Shown here piece by piece: positions 1-6,747 of a DNA stretch of 10,060 nucleotides. A model generated the notes under the pieces. The model was not told where the DNA came from. It worked only from the letters and a program-made list of their open reading frames with translations, and searched no databases. Source of the DNA: Synechococcus sp. UW140 (GTDB lineage: Bacteria; Cyanobacteriota; Cyanobacteriia; PCC-6307; Cyanobiaceae); the NCBI GenBank assembly GCA_945878795.1, contig CAMDWF010000065.1, forward strand, positions 1 through 10,060. Reading direction: 5' to 3'. The position numbers were made by a program, and so were the translations under genes. Position 1 is the stretch's first letter. Each line of letters begins with the position of its first letter.

Positions 1-693
1 TTTCGCAAGATCCCCAACTGGATCGGGCCCCGTGGTTGCACCATCGAAGACGCCCGCTTCGTGCCCATCAGTGCCGACAAGCTCGATGCCGCGATGGGCA
101 GCTGGGAATCCTTCATCCATGCCGAGTTCCCCGATCGGCTCGTGCAGCTCGCCATCGTCCACGCCGAGTTCGAGTCGCTCCATCCATTCCTCGATGGCAA
201 CGGCCGCATCGGACGGATGGTGTTGCCGCTCTTCCTCTGGCAGGCCGGCATCCTGCGCATGCCGTACTTCTATCTGAGCGCCTATTTCGAAGCCAATAAG
301 GACAGCTAAGTGGAGCGGCTCCTCGCCATCTCCCGTGATGGGGATTGGACCGGCTGGTGCCGCTACTTCCTAGAAGCCGTACAAGCCCAGGCCATCCAGA
401 ACCAGGAGAGAGCAAGCCAGATTCTGGCCCTCTACGAAAACCTCAAGCCCGCCGTCCAGGAAGCCACCCACTCCCAGTACGCCGTGGCAGCACTGGACTG
501 GATCTTCTCCACCCCCACCTTCCGGGCCACCGATTTCGAAAAGCACGCCGGCATCCCTGTGCCGACCGCTAAACGGATCCTGCGCCTCCTGGAGAACGCC
601 GAGATCCTTGCCGTGATCAGGGTAGCCAGCGGTCGGCGCCCCCGGGTCCTCTGCCTGGAGCAGCTGCTGGCCGTTGCGGAGGGGCGACCATGA
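1..693 (+). pseudogene. fic: Fic-domain protein, 5'-truncated by the window and broken by an in-frame stop
   Basis: The frame is open from base 1, so the start lies outside the window. Fic proteins usually transfer AMP (or another nucleotide/phosphate group) to target-protein hydroxyls. The full catalytic motif HPFLDGNGRIGR is at 181-216 (family consensus HxFx[D/E]GNGRxxR). TAA at 307-309 follows YFEANKDS. The same frame resumes at once (GTG at 310) with VERLLAISRDGDWTGW, which is normal Fic continuation, so a Tyr codon (TAC/TAT) has probably become TAA. The second half ends with a winged-helix-like segment (about residues 71-110 of the 127 codons from 310), typical of Fic proteins with a C-terminal DNA-binding domain. 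The first part would end just after the catalytic motif. Reinitiation at GTG 310 could still give the C-terminal half. It lies upstream of a damaged brxL, which suggests a defence-island cargo gene. A sequencing error at one base cannot be excluded. Confidence 0.85.
181..216 (+). other. Fic catalytic motif
   Basis: Codes HPFLDGNGRIGR. The His is the catalytic base, the acidic Asp binds the metal, and GNGR forms the anion hole that holds the nucleotide phosphates (established for the Fic family). All key residues are present, so the gene was functional before the stop codon at 307. Confidence 0.85.
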
Positions 694-812
694 CCCCTAG
701 CTTGTGGATCATGAAACCCCGATCCGTGATCCACAAAGCCATTTGTCGTTCACCCGTGATCCACAAGCCTCCCTGTCTCATCGAGCACAGCACCACAGCC
801 ATCACCTCCTAA
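690..812 (+). CDS. possible 40-aa ORF between fic and brxL, uncertain
   Basis: ATG at 690 overlaps the fic stop in an ATGA arrangement and the frame closes with TAA at 810-812, ten bases before the brxL ATG. The peptide starts MTPSLWIMKPRSVIHK and contains VIHK twice, 30 bases apart. Those codons are made by the repeated DNA motif TGATCCACAA, which also occurs inverted, so the reading frame may be a by-product of operator repeats. No similarity to a known family is recognised and there is no clear ribosome binding site beyond the coupling to the fic stop. I regard it as more likely non-coding. Confidence 0.2.
   Translation: MTPSLWIMKPRSVIHKAICRSPVIHKPPCLIEHSTTAITS
702..766. promoter_or_regulatory. 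three-copy operator-like repeat upstream of brxL
   Basis: TTGTGGATCA at 702-711 is the exact reverse complement of TGATCCACAA at 727-736 and again at 757-766. The two direct copies extend to CCGTGATCCACAA (724-736 and 754-766) and are spaced 30 bp, close to three helical turns. The first pair could also form a 10-bp hairpin with a 15-base loop at the end of the fic transcript, but no T-run follows. The position between fic and brxL suggests a binding site for a regulator of the downstream gene, possibly the winged-helix domain of the Fic protein itself. That link is inference. Confidence 0.55.
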
Positions 813-821
813 TCCAGCCCC

Positions 822-2548
822 ATGAGCACCCCCGCCCGCGACGCCCTCGACGACAAGGTCAACCAGGTTTTCGCGGGCAAGTGCGTCCGCAAGGACCTGG
901 TGCGGGCCGTGAAGGTGGGCGCCAACGTGCCGGTGTTCGTGCTCGAGTATCTGCTCGGCAAGTACTGCGCCTCCTCCGACCCGGCGGCGATCGAGTTGGG
1001 CATGGCAGTGGTGCGCGACACCCTGGCCAACAACTACATCCGCCCAGACGAAGCCACCAAGGCCCAGAGCAAGGTCAAGCAGAAGGGCCGCTACACCTTT
1101 ATCGACAAGGTCAAGGTGCGCCTAGTGGGCAACACCTATGTGGCCGGCGGCTTATCCCGCTCTGCGAGCGCAACTACAACCTGGTGGAGCTGGGTCCTCG
1201 AGGCACCGGCAAGAGCTTTGCAGTTCAGGAGCTCTCCCCCTACGCCGCCCTGCTCACCGGCCCCACCACCGTGGCCAACCTGTTTGGCCACATGAGCGGC
1301 AAGGTCAAAGGGATGGTGTCCATCTGGGACGTGGTCGGCTTCGACGAGGTGGCCGACCTCCAGAAGATGCCCAAGGAGGTCATCACCACCATGAAGACCT
1401 ACTGCGAGTCGGGGCAGTTCCAGCGTGGTGCCGAGAGCTTTGCCGGCGACGCCAGCATCGCCATGTTCGGCAACACACAGCAGCCGATCGACGTGATGGT
1501 GCAGACGGGGCATCTGTTTGCTCCGATGCCCGATGTGATTCGCGACGACCGCGCCTTCATCGATCGGCTGCACTGCTACCTGCCGGGCTGGGAAGTTCCC
1601 AACATGCGCAACGAGTTCTTCACGGACCACTACGGCTTCGTGATCGACTACCTGGCCGAGGCCCTGCGCGATCTGCGCAAGCTCAACTACACCGAGCTCT
1701 GCGACAGCCACTTCGGCCTGGGCAGTCACCTCAACACCCGCGACCGCAAGGCCGTGCGCCGCACCGTCTCCGGGCTGGTCAAGATCATCCATCCCCATGG
1801 GGAGCCATCGAAAGAAGACCTGGAGGAGATTCTCAAGCTCGCTATCGAATGCCGCAGGCGCGTCAAGGAGCAGCTCAAGAAGATGGGCTCCTTTGAGTAC
1901 AGCCAAACCTCCTTCAGCTACTCCGACAACGACACGGGTGAGGAGCGCTTTGTGGGTGTCCCCGAGCAGGGCGGTCAGGATCTGATCGCTGCAGAGCCGC
2001 TGGCACCGGGTTCGGTCTACACCGCGTCCGTAACCGGGGATGGCACGGTGGGCCTCTATCGATTGGAGGTCTCCATCGCTGCAGGCAACGGCAAGCTCAA
2101 GCCTGCAGGGGGCATCAGCGGGCAAATGAAGGAATCCATCCAGCGCGCCTTCGCCTATCTACAGGCCAACAAGAGCGCCTTCTCGATTAGCCACGAGGCC
2201 GACAGCTACGACTACAACGTCGAAGCCATCGACCTATTGGGCAACAAGGTGGAGGCCGAGGTGGGCGTTGCGTTTTTCCTTGCTGCTTTTTCCGCCATCC
2301 GCCGTGCCCCCGCCAGGGCCGGCATGCTCGTCATGGGCGATATGAGCATTCAGGGCAACATCAAGGCCGCTCGCTCCCTAGTTGAACCTCTGCAAGTCGC
2401 CATGGATAACGGCGCCAGCTGCGCCCTGATCCCGGGTGAGAACAAGCGCAGCTTCCTCGAGATCAACACCGATGAGATCGACAAGATCGATCCGATCTTT
2501 TATAACGATGTCAAGACGGCGACGTTCAAGGGGCTGGATCTCAATTGA
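822..2548 (+). pseudogene. brxL: brxL, BREX Lon-like AAA+ protein, with internal deletion and frameshift
   Basis: BrxL is the Lon-like AAA+ component of BREX phage-defence systems. The N-terminal part starts at ATG 822 (MSTPARDALDDKVNQVF) and follows the family as far as about 1140 (GRYTFIDKVKVRLVG). From about 1148 the protein continues in another frame with LIPLCERNYNLVELGPRGTGKS and runs to TGA 2546-2548. Walker A is GPRGTGKS (1193-1216) and Walker B is VVGFDEVA (1331-1354). Family members are about 680 aa; the two parts sum to about 570, so about 110 residues between the N-terminal domain and Walker A are lost together with the frame. Reading on from 822 ends in a stop at 1293-1295 after 157 codons. 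The C-terminal Lon-like domain ends at GLDLN. No pglX, pglZ, brxC or brxA/B is in the window; they could lie upstream. Unusually, the second frame stays open back to 704, so an annotation pipeline may wrongly start the gene there. Confidence 0.85.
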
Positions 2549-2556
2549 AGATCCAG
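2534..2556 (+). terminator. hairpin across the brxL stop codon, weak terminator candidate
   Basis: CTGGATCT (2534-2541) and AGATCCAG (2549-2556) form a perfect 8-bp stem with a 7-base loop that contains the brxL stop. No uridine run follows directly (AAATTGAG), only scattered T further on, so it is not a classic intrinsic terminator. Confidence 0.25.
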
Positions 2557-2841
2557 AAATTGAGTGCTGCTTAATTTAATCAGCCTTGGACCTCCAAGAA
2601 GCTTTGGGTCCGTTGTGCTCAGTGGTGGCCCCATGATCCAGAGATCATTCCAGTGTTTCGCACACCCCTGTACTTGTGACTTGGCTGCACCCCAAACCAC
2701 CCAAAGCCCCTTCCAGGCTCCCCCTGGTACCTCTCGCAACCCTTGGCTGGGGGGGGGTGAGCGCCGGGTTCCCGCAGTCTGCGCGGCCGCACAAGGGCTG
2801 ACGCAAGCCGCGCTGCGACGCGGGTCCTGCGCTATGCCCCC
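2549..2841. other. degenerate spacer between brxL and the ardC remnant
   Basis: I find no convincing gene here on either strand; the open frames have unnatural composition. Minor structure: a short hairpin ATGATC/GATCAT at 2633-2648 and a run of nine G at 2749-2757. Composition shifts from AT-richer just after brxL to very GC-rich from about 2745. It reads as decayed sequence at a junction. Confidence 0.5.
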
Positions 2842-3132
2842 GTGCCTGCAACTCGAACTCGTAAGGCTCCACCGACCACCTCAGCAGATCGCCTTGTTGA
2901 ATCCTTGATCTTCCTGATGGAGGCCGGGACGACACCTTGGCGGCGGGAATGGGATGCCAGCACCGGTGGGCACCACTTAAACCTCCTCACCGGGCACCGC
3001 TACCGGGGCTCTAACCCGGTGCTGCTGACGCTGGGGATGCACCTGCGGGGTTCGCACTCAGAACCTTCACAAGAACCCGAAAATGGTGACTTGGTGCGGG
3101 TCAGCTACCAGCCGGTGCCTGTGTCTACCATG
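2842..3132 (+). pseudogene. ardC-type antirestriction protein, N-terminal remnant
   Basis: From the GTG at 2842 the frame reads like the N-terminal ssDNA-binding domain of ArdC / DUF1738 proteins: RLVESLIFLMEAGTTPWRRE, then LLTGHRYRGSN and LTLGMHLRGS, ending near 3054. ArdC proteins are antirestriction factors of plasmids and mobile elements, usually about 300 aa with a C-terminal zincin-like metallopeptidase domain. That C-terminal domain, with its HExxH motif, is absent. After LRGS a short piece ending VRVSYQPVPV (about 3091-3123) resembles a later block of the same family (WVSYxPVxVFN), which would imply an internal deletion as well. The open frame runs on to 3429, but that stretch lies antisense to the ATPase gene and is not protein-like. 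No ribosome binding site is visible before the GTG. Confidence 0.65.
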
Positions 3133-3147
3133 CGGAGTGTGGGCCAT

Positions 3148-4416
3148 TCAACCCAGGGCCAGCCGCGTCGCCCCTGCCAGCAGATATTGCAGCGGCTCCC
3201 CGCCTTTGCGGGGCAGCACGTCGACGGCACCGGCACCGATCAGCTGCTGCAGCGTCTGGGACACCGAGGGCTGCTTGATCCCCCACAGCGCCACCAGCTC
3301 GGCCTGGGTCAGCACCGCCTGGGCGTCCCGAGCGGCCCAGGCTGCCAACCGTTGCCACAGCGTGGCGCCGAGCTGGTCCTGCAGCTCCAACCCGTAGCGC
3401 CGACTAAGCACCTGAGTGAGGTCGGCTAAGCCGATCGGGCCTGCATAGTCACCATTGCCTGTCAGGCCCAGCAGGGCGCTGATGCCCTCCTCCAGCGCCT
3501 TGAGCAGGCCGCGCAGATCGCCATGGAACAGCCCGTGCAGCGCGTCGATCACCTCTGCCTGCACGGGCGGATGGACCAACTGGCTCGGATCCAGTTGCAA
3601 TGCGTGATATCTCGCCTGCAGCAACTGATGAACCTCGGTCGGCTCAAGGGGATCGAGCACCACCGGATCACTGAACACCGAACGCACCTGGGTGTGGCTC
3701 TGCACAACGGTGCGAACGGCATCGGTGGTGCCCACCACGATCAAGTGCAGGCCGTCAAGCAGCAGCGCCTGATCACGGATGCTGCGCAGCAGATCAGCCG
3801 CTCGGGCGGCATCGGCCTCCGCAAGATTTTCAAGGTTGTTCAGGTGCAAAACCACGCCGCAGGCGCCCTGCTCCAGGGCAAAAGCCAGTAGATCGCGCAG
3901 CACCCTTGGTCCATCCAGCAGCAAGGCTCCGGGCGGCGTGGAGATTGCCTGGGTGGAGGTGCCTCCGGCCCCAAAGCCGAGGGCTGAAACCGTGAACCCA
4001 CCGCTGCGCAGACGCATGCTGCGCACCAACTGCTGGGCCGCCTCCATGGCGGGGCCGCTGGCTTGGGCAGACGAGGCCAGAACGGAGTCATAGGCGCCGG
4101 CAAGCAGCTGGCCGATCAGCTCCTCACTGGTCAGATCGGCGGTGATTGGGATGATTTCCGCTGAGGTCCAGTAGCCGGCAGCCAGGGCATCAGCCTTGAC
4201 GGCCTGTACCAGGGTGGTCTTGCCGATACCGGGCCGCCCTGCCACCGCCTGGCGGGAGCTGCGGGATCCACCAATGGCAGTAAGCAACCGTTGCCGCTCC
4301 TCGTGTCGCCCCACGAACAGGCTGAGGGGTGTGGCCTCCGAGTCCTGGCGCAGGGTGGCCTGGAAGTAGGGGGAGGAGCGCAGGTTATAGAGCTTCCAAA
4401 GGTTCGGAAGGGCCAT
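3148..4416 (-). CDS. AAA+ (Orc/Cdc6-like) ATPase with C-terminal winged helix
   Basis: An intact 422-aa protein. From the N-terminus: a segment LWKLYNLRSSPYF and VGRHEE (35-40), which opens many AAA_16/Orc-Cdc6-type ATPases; Walker A GRPGIGKTT (60-68); a Walker-B-like strand GVVLHLNNLENL (187-198) with Asn where Asp is usual; a sensor-1-like strand LIVVGTTDAVR (about 225-234); a sensor-2-like GDLRGLLKAL (about 299-307); and a winged helix-turn-helix at about 367-398 (LTQAELVALWGIKQPSVSQT). This suggests an ATP-dependent DNA-binding or regulatory protein; its substrate is unknown. The start ATG 4416 is chosen because homologues begin close to the WxLY motif and the inverted repeat at 4457-4490 would otherwise be coding. 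The frame is open further upstream, and an ATG inside the palindrome region is the main alternative. No good Shine-Dalgarno is seen. It lies 125 bp behind tRNA-Val on the same strand and is the only undamaged gene of the island side. Confidence 0.85.
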   Translation of the reverse strand: MALPNLWKLYNLRSSPYFQATLRQDSEATPLSLFVGRHEERQRLLTAIGGSRSSRQAVAGRPGIGKTTLVQAVKADALAAGYWTSAEIIPITADLTSEELIGQLLAGAYDSVLASSAQASGPAMEAAQQLVRSMRLRSGGFTVSALGFGAGGTSTQAISTPPGALLLDGPRVLRDLLAFALEQGACGVVLHLNNLENLAEADAARAADLLRSIRDQALLLDGLHLIVVGTTDAVRTVVQSHTQVRSVFSDPVVLDPLEPTEVHQLLQARYHALQLDPSQLVHPPVQAEVIDALHGLFHGDLRGLLKALEEGISALLGLTGNGDYAGPIGLADLTQVLSRRYGLELQDQLGATLWQRLAAWAARDAQAVLTQAELVALWGIKQPSVSQTLQQLIGAGAVDVLPRKGGEPLQYLLAGATRLALG

Positions 4417-4425
4417 AGCGAGGGG

Positions 4426-4490
4426 TATTGGCAAGGTCCGGTCGTCAGCCGATACTGGCCCTTTATTGGCCATTCTGCCAATAAAGGGCC
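4426..4490. promoter_or_regulatory. perfect inverted repeat with a third half-site before the ATPase gene
   Basis: GGCCCTTTATTGGC (4457-4470) and GCCAATAAAGGGCC (4477-4490) are a perfect 14-bp inverted repeat around a 6-base centre CATTCT. A further TATTGGC is at 4426-4432, ten bases before the ATPase start codon. No T-run follows on either strand, so a terminator for tRNA-Val is unlikely. A dimeric operator is a better reading, perhaps used by the winged helix of the ATPase for autoregulation (inference). Confidence 0.55.
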
Positions 4491-4541
4491 TTCGGTGGTC
4501 CAACGACAGAGGCACCACGCCGCCCGTGCCCCCTCCAGCAA

Positions 4542-4613
<72 letters not shown>

Positions 4614-4644
4614 GTGTCACCATTCTGCCTTCCTGGGGGGCGCC

Positions 4645-5298
4645 ATGGCCAGCGGCCGCAGCCATGACCAAGCCACCCGGTGGCTGGCCCTGCCCTTTGG
4701 CCTGTTGTGGGCTCCCTGGCTGGGGCTGGTGGGGGTGGCGGTGGCGGCGGGGGCGTTTCTGGTGGGGGGCCTGTGGCTTTCCCCCGACCTGGACACCCGC
4801 TCCCGTGCCACCAATCGCTGGGGGCCCCTGGGCTGGCTGTGGTGGCCCTATCGCCGCGGCCTCAGCCATCGCTCCCTGTTCTCCCACAGCCCTGTGATCG
4901 GCACGGCGGGCCGGCTCACCTACCTGGCCTTAGCTCTGCTGCTGGTCGCTCTGGTGGCCCAGGGCGTCATGGCCCTGGCTGCTGGCTCAGCGCCGCTGCG
5001 CAGCGGCGATCTAGCTGCTGGGGGCCAAGCTGCAGCCAGCTGGCTGGCGAACTTCTGGCAACAGCAGCGGCCCCTGCTCCTGGCGGCCGTGCTGGGGCTG
5101 GAGGCCAGCAGTTGGCTGCATTTGCTCCAGGACGGCGACCCCATGCCCCGCTGGCCCCGGCCCCTGCGGGCCCTGGCCCGGTCCCTGCGGCCCGGCCCCA
5201 GGCGCCGGCGGTCACAGACTGGGCGGCGCCCCCCCCAGCCTGGGCGGCAGCGCTCCCAGCCTGGGCGCCAGGGAGGTCGCTCCGGCCGCCAAAACTAG
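4645..5298 (+). CDS. DUF2227-type putative metal-binding membrane protein
   Basis: 217 aa. It resembles the DUF2227 / YdjM-like putative metal-binding membrane proteins common in cyanobacteria; the function is not established. Likely metal ligands: His7 in SGRSHD, Asp48 and Asp50 in LSPDLD, His75 and His81 in GLSHRSLFSHSPVIGT, and His159/Asp163 in WLHLLQDGDPMP. Hydrophobic, probably membrane-spanning segments lie at about 20-45, 92-114 and 143-160. The C-terminal tail (from about 184) is rich in Arg, Gln, Pro and Gly and contains a seven-residue repeat. ATG 4645 is chosen because the conserved SGRSHD block follows immediately; GGGGGG eight bases upstream is a poor ribosome binding site. It is divergent from tRNA-Val, 31 bp away. 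The next gene, mazG, is on the same strand 43 bp downstream. Confidence 0.8.
   Translation: MASGRSHDQATRWLALPFGLLWAPWLGLVGVAVAAGAFLVGGLWLSPDLDTRSRATNRWGPLGWLWWPYRRGLSHRSLFSHSPVIGTAGRLTYLALALLLVALVAQGVMALAAGSAPLRSGDLAAGGQAAASWLANFWQQQRPLLLAAVLGLEASSWLHLLQDGDPMPRWPRPLRALARSLRPGPRRRRSQTGRRPPQPGRQRSQPGRQGGRSGRQN
5215..5277 (+). repeat. 21-bp tandem repeat, three units, in the coding tail
   Basis: Units start at 5215, 5236 and 5257; each begins CAG[A/C]CTGGGCG and the last is degenerate. The exact block CCCAGCCTGGGCG recurs at 5234-5246 and 5255-5267. In protein this gives QTGRRPP, QPGRQRS, QPGRQGG, then RSGRQN. The period is a multiple of three, so copy-number change would keep the frame. Confidence 0.7.
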
Positions 5299-5301
5299 GC
5301 T
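5296..5301 (+). promoter_or_regulatory. candidate -10 box for mazG
   Basis: TAGGCT, overlapping the stop codon of the preceding gene, matches the TANNNT -10 boxes of picocyanobacteria. No convincing -35 is seen. A start of transcription near 5308 would leave the ATG at 5342 but exclude the ATG at 5303, which supports the shorter MazG. Confidence 0.35.
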
Positions 5302-5341
5302 GATGCCGCTCCACTCCCCCCCCTGCCCCTGGCCGCAACCA

Positions 5342-6286
5342 ATGGCTGACATCGACACCACGGCTGGGACTGGGGCTGACGTTGGGGACCCTTCCCCCCT
5401 CGACGCCCTGGCCGAGCTGATCGCCATCGTCGAGCGTCTGCGCGATCCCGTCAGCGGCTGCCCCTGGGACCTGGAGCAGACCCACGAATCCCTGATTCCG
5501 TTCGTGCTGGAGGAGGCCCACGAGGTGGCCGATGCCATTCGCCAAGGCGATCCCGACCCCTTGTGCGAAGAACTCGGCGACCTGTTGCTGCAGGTGGTGC
5601 TGCACGCCCGCATCGCCCAGGAGGCCGGCCGCTTCGACCTGGCCGCCATCGCCCGCGCCATCAGCGCCAAGATGGTGCGGCGCCACCCCCATGTGTTCGG
5701 GCCCGATGGGGCGGCCAACCCCGATCAGGCGCTTGATCGTCCCGCTGACGCCGCCGCCGTTGCGGTGCGCTGGGAAGCCATCAAATTGGCCGAACAGCAG
5801 GCGGCCGCTGCAGCCACCCGCCCCGCCGCCGCGGGCCCAGGCACCCCCACCTCCACCAGTCCCCTCAGCGACCAGCTCGCCGCCAAGCTGCGGGGCCAGA
5901 GCGCCCTCGCCGGCGCCATGACCATCTCGCGCCGGGCCGCCGCCGCCGGCTTCGAGTGGGACGACCTGGCTGGCGTCTGGGCCAAGGTGGACGAGGAGCT
6001 GGACGAATTGCGCCAGGCCCTGGCCCAGGGCGACCACGCCCACGCCGAGACCGAACTGGGCGATGTGCTGTTCACCCTGGTCAACCTGGCCCGCTGGAGC
6101 AACCTCGACCCCGAAGCGGGCCTGGCCGGCACCAACCGCCGTTTCCTCGATCGCTTCTCCCGGGTGGAGGCGGCCTTGGGGGGCGAGCTGGGGGGCCGCC
6201 CTCTGGCCGAGCTGGAACACCATTGGCGCCAGGCCAAGGCCCAGATCCGGGCCGAGCAGGCGCAGGCCGCCGCCGGCAACTCCTAG
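5342..6286 (+). CDS. mazG: nucleoside triphosphate pyrophosphohydrolase MazG
   Basis: 314 aa. MazG hydrolyses (d)NTPs to the monophosphate and pyrophosphate, removing non-canonical nucleotides in the cytoplasm. Two MazG domains are visible. The first has GCPWDLEQTHESL (39-51), EEAHE (57-61) and EELGD (76-80). The second has VDEELDEL (216-223) and ETELGD (236-241). These acidic EExxE...ExxD helices bind Mg2+. A low-complexity Ala/Pro/Thr linker (about 150-173) separates the domains and is longer than in most enteric relatives (about 260 aa overall). An in-frame ATG at 5303 would add 13 residues rich in Pro; ATG 5342 is preferred because the candidate -10 box at 5296 leaves no room for the first. 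It ends 26 bp before the stop codon of the convergent arfB. Confidence 0.93.
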   Translation: MADIDTTAGTGADVGDPSPLDALAELIAIVERLRDPVSGCPWDLEQTHESLIPFVLEEAHEVADAIRQGDPDPLCEELGDLLLQVVLHARIAQEAGRFDLAAIARAISAKMVRRHPHVFGPDGAANPDQALDRPADAAAVAVRWEAIKLAEQQAAAAATRPAAAGPGTPTSTSPLSDQLAAKLRGQSALAGAMTISRRAAAAGFEWDDLAGVWAKVDEELDELRQALAQGDHAHAETELGDVLFTLVNLARWSNLDPEAGLAGTNRRFLDRFSRVEAALGGELGGRPLAELEHHWRQAKAQIRAEQAQAAAGNS

Positions 6287-6312
6287 GGAGAGCCAGCAGG
6301 CCCTGGCCCCCT

Positions 6313-6747
6313 TCAGTCCTCCGGGGCCTGGGGCCGCCCGCGTCGCCCGCTTTTGATCGCCCCCCTGATGCGCTTGGCCGCCAGGCGCCGCTGCACCGAT
6401 CCCCGGCTGGGGCGGGTCGGCCGCCTGGGCGGCGGCGGTGGGGCCATGGCCTGGCGCAGCAGGGCCGCCAGCCGCAATCGCGCCGCCTGGCGATTGCGCC
6501 ACTGGGAGCGGTGCTCCAGCGCCACCACCACCAGCACGCCGGCCACCAATTGGGGCGCCAGACGTTCCAGGGCCCGGCGCCGCAGACCCTCCGGCAGCGA
6601 TCGGGACCGGGCCAGATCAAACACCAATTCCACCCGCGAATCGGTCGTATTCACCCCCTGGCCGCCGGGGCCGGAGGCCCGCGAAAAGCGCCAGCCGAGC
6701 TCTTCGGCGGGGATCACCACCTCCTGATCAATCGGCAGGGGCTCCAT
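6313..6747 (-). CDS. arfB: alternative ribosome-rescue factor ArfB (YaeJ family)
   Basis: 144 aa. ArfB is a codon-independent peptidyl-tRNA hydrolase that frees ribosomes stalled on mRNAs without a stop codon. It carries the release-factor motif SGPGGQGVN with GGQ at residues 28-30; the Gln enters the peptidyl-transferase centre. The domain continues through NTTDSRVELVFDL and SQWRNRQAA. The C-terminal tail (about 104-139) is rich in Pro, Arg and Lys, as expected for the segment that reaches into the empty mRNA channel. ATG 6747 is chosen because family members begin close to the IPxxELxWRFSR block. The frame stays open to 6870, but that extension is Gly/Pro-rich and unlike the family. It is convergent with mazG and divergent from speE. 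The start codon overlaps the stop of a 25-codon ORF. Confidence 0.92.
   Translation of the reverse strand: MEPLPIDQEVVIPAEELGWRFSRASGPGGQGVNTTDSRVELVFDLARSRSLPEGLRRRALERLAPQLVAGVLVVVALEHRSQWRNRQAARLRLAALLRQAMAPPPPPRRPTRPSRGSVQRRLAAKRIRGAIKSGRRGRPQAPED

Noticed and set aside
801..812. ATCACCTCCTAA before brxL, like the 3' end of 16S rRNA
   Set aside because: It is an anti-Shine-Dalgarno-like sequence on the sense strand, so it cannot serve as a ribosome binding site. No further rRNA similarity surrounds it; probably chance.
1136..2125. 329-codon minus-strand ORF opposite brxL
   Set aside because: It is a GC-driven shadow of the BrxL coding frame, with no recognisable domain.
704..2548. 614-codon open frame beginning at 704
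   Set aside because: Only the part after about 1148 is BrxL. The first 140 or so codons are an out-of-frame reading of the true N-terminal region (822-1140) and are rich in Arg, Pro and Gln.
4457..4490. Intrinsic terminator for tRNA-Val
   Set aside because: The stem is perfect, but no T-run follows on the minus strand (AGTATCGG), so an operator is the better reading.
4967..6502. 511-codon minus-strand ORF opposite the DUF2227 gene and mazG
   Set aside because: It is rich in Gly and Ala, lies antisense to two well-supported genes and overlaps arfB in another frame.
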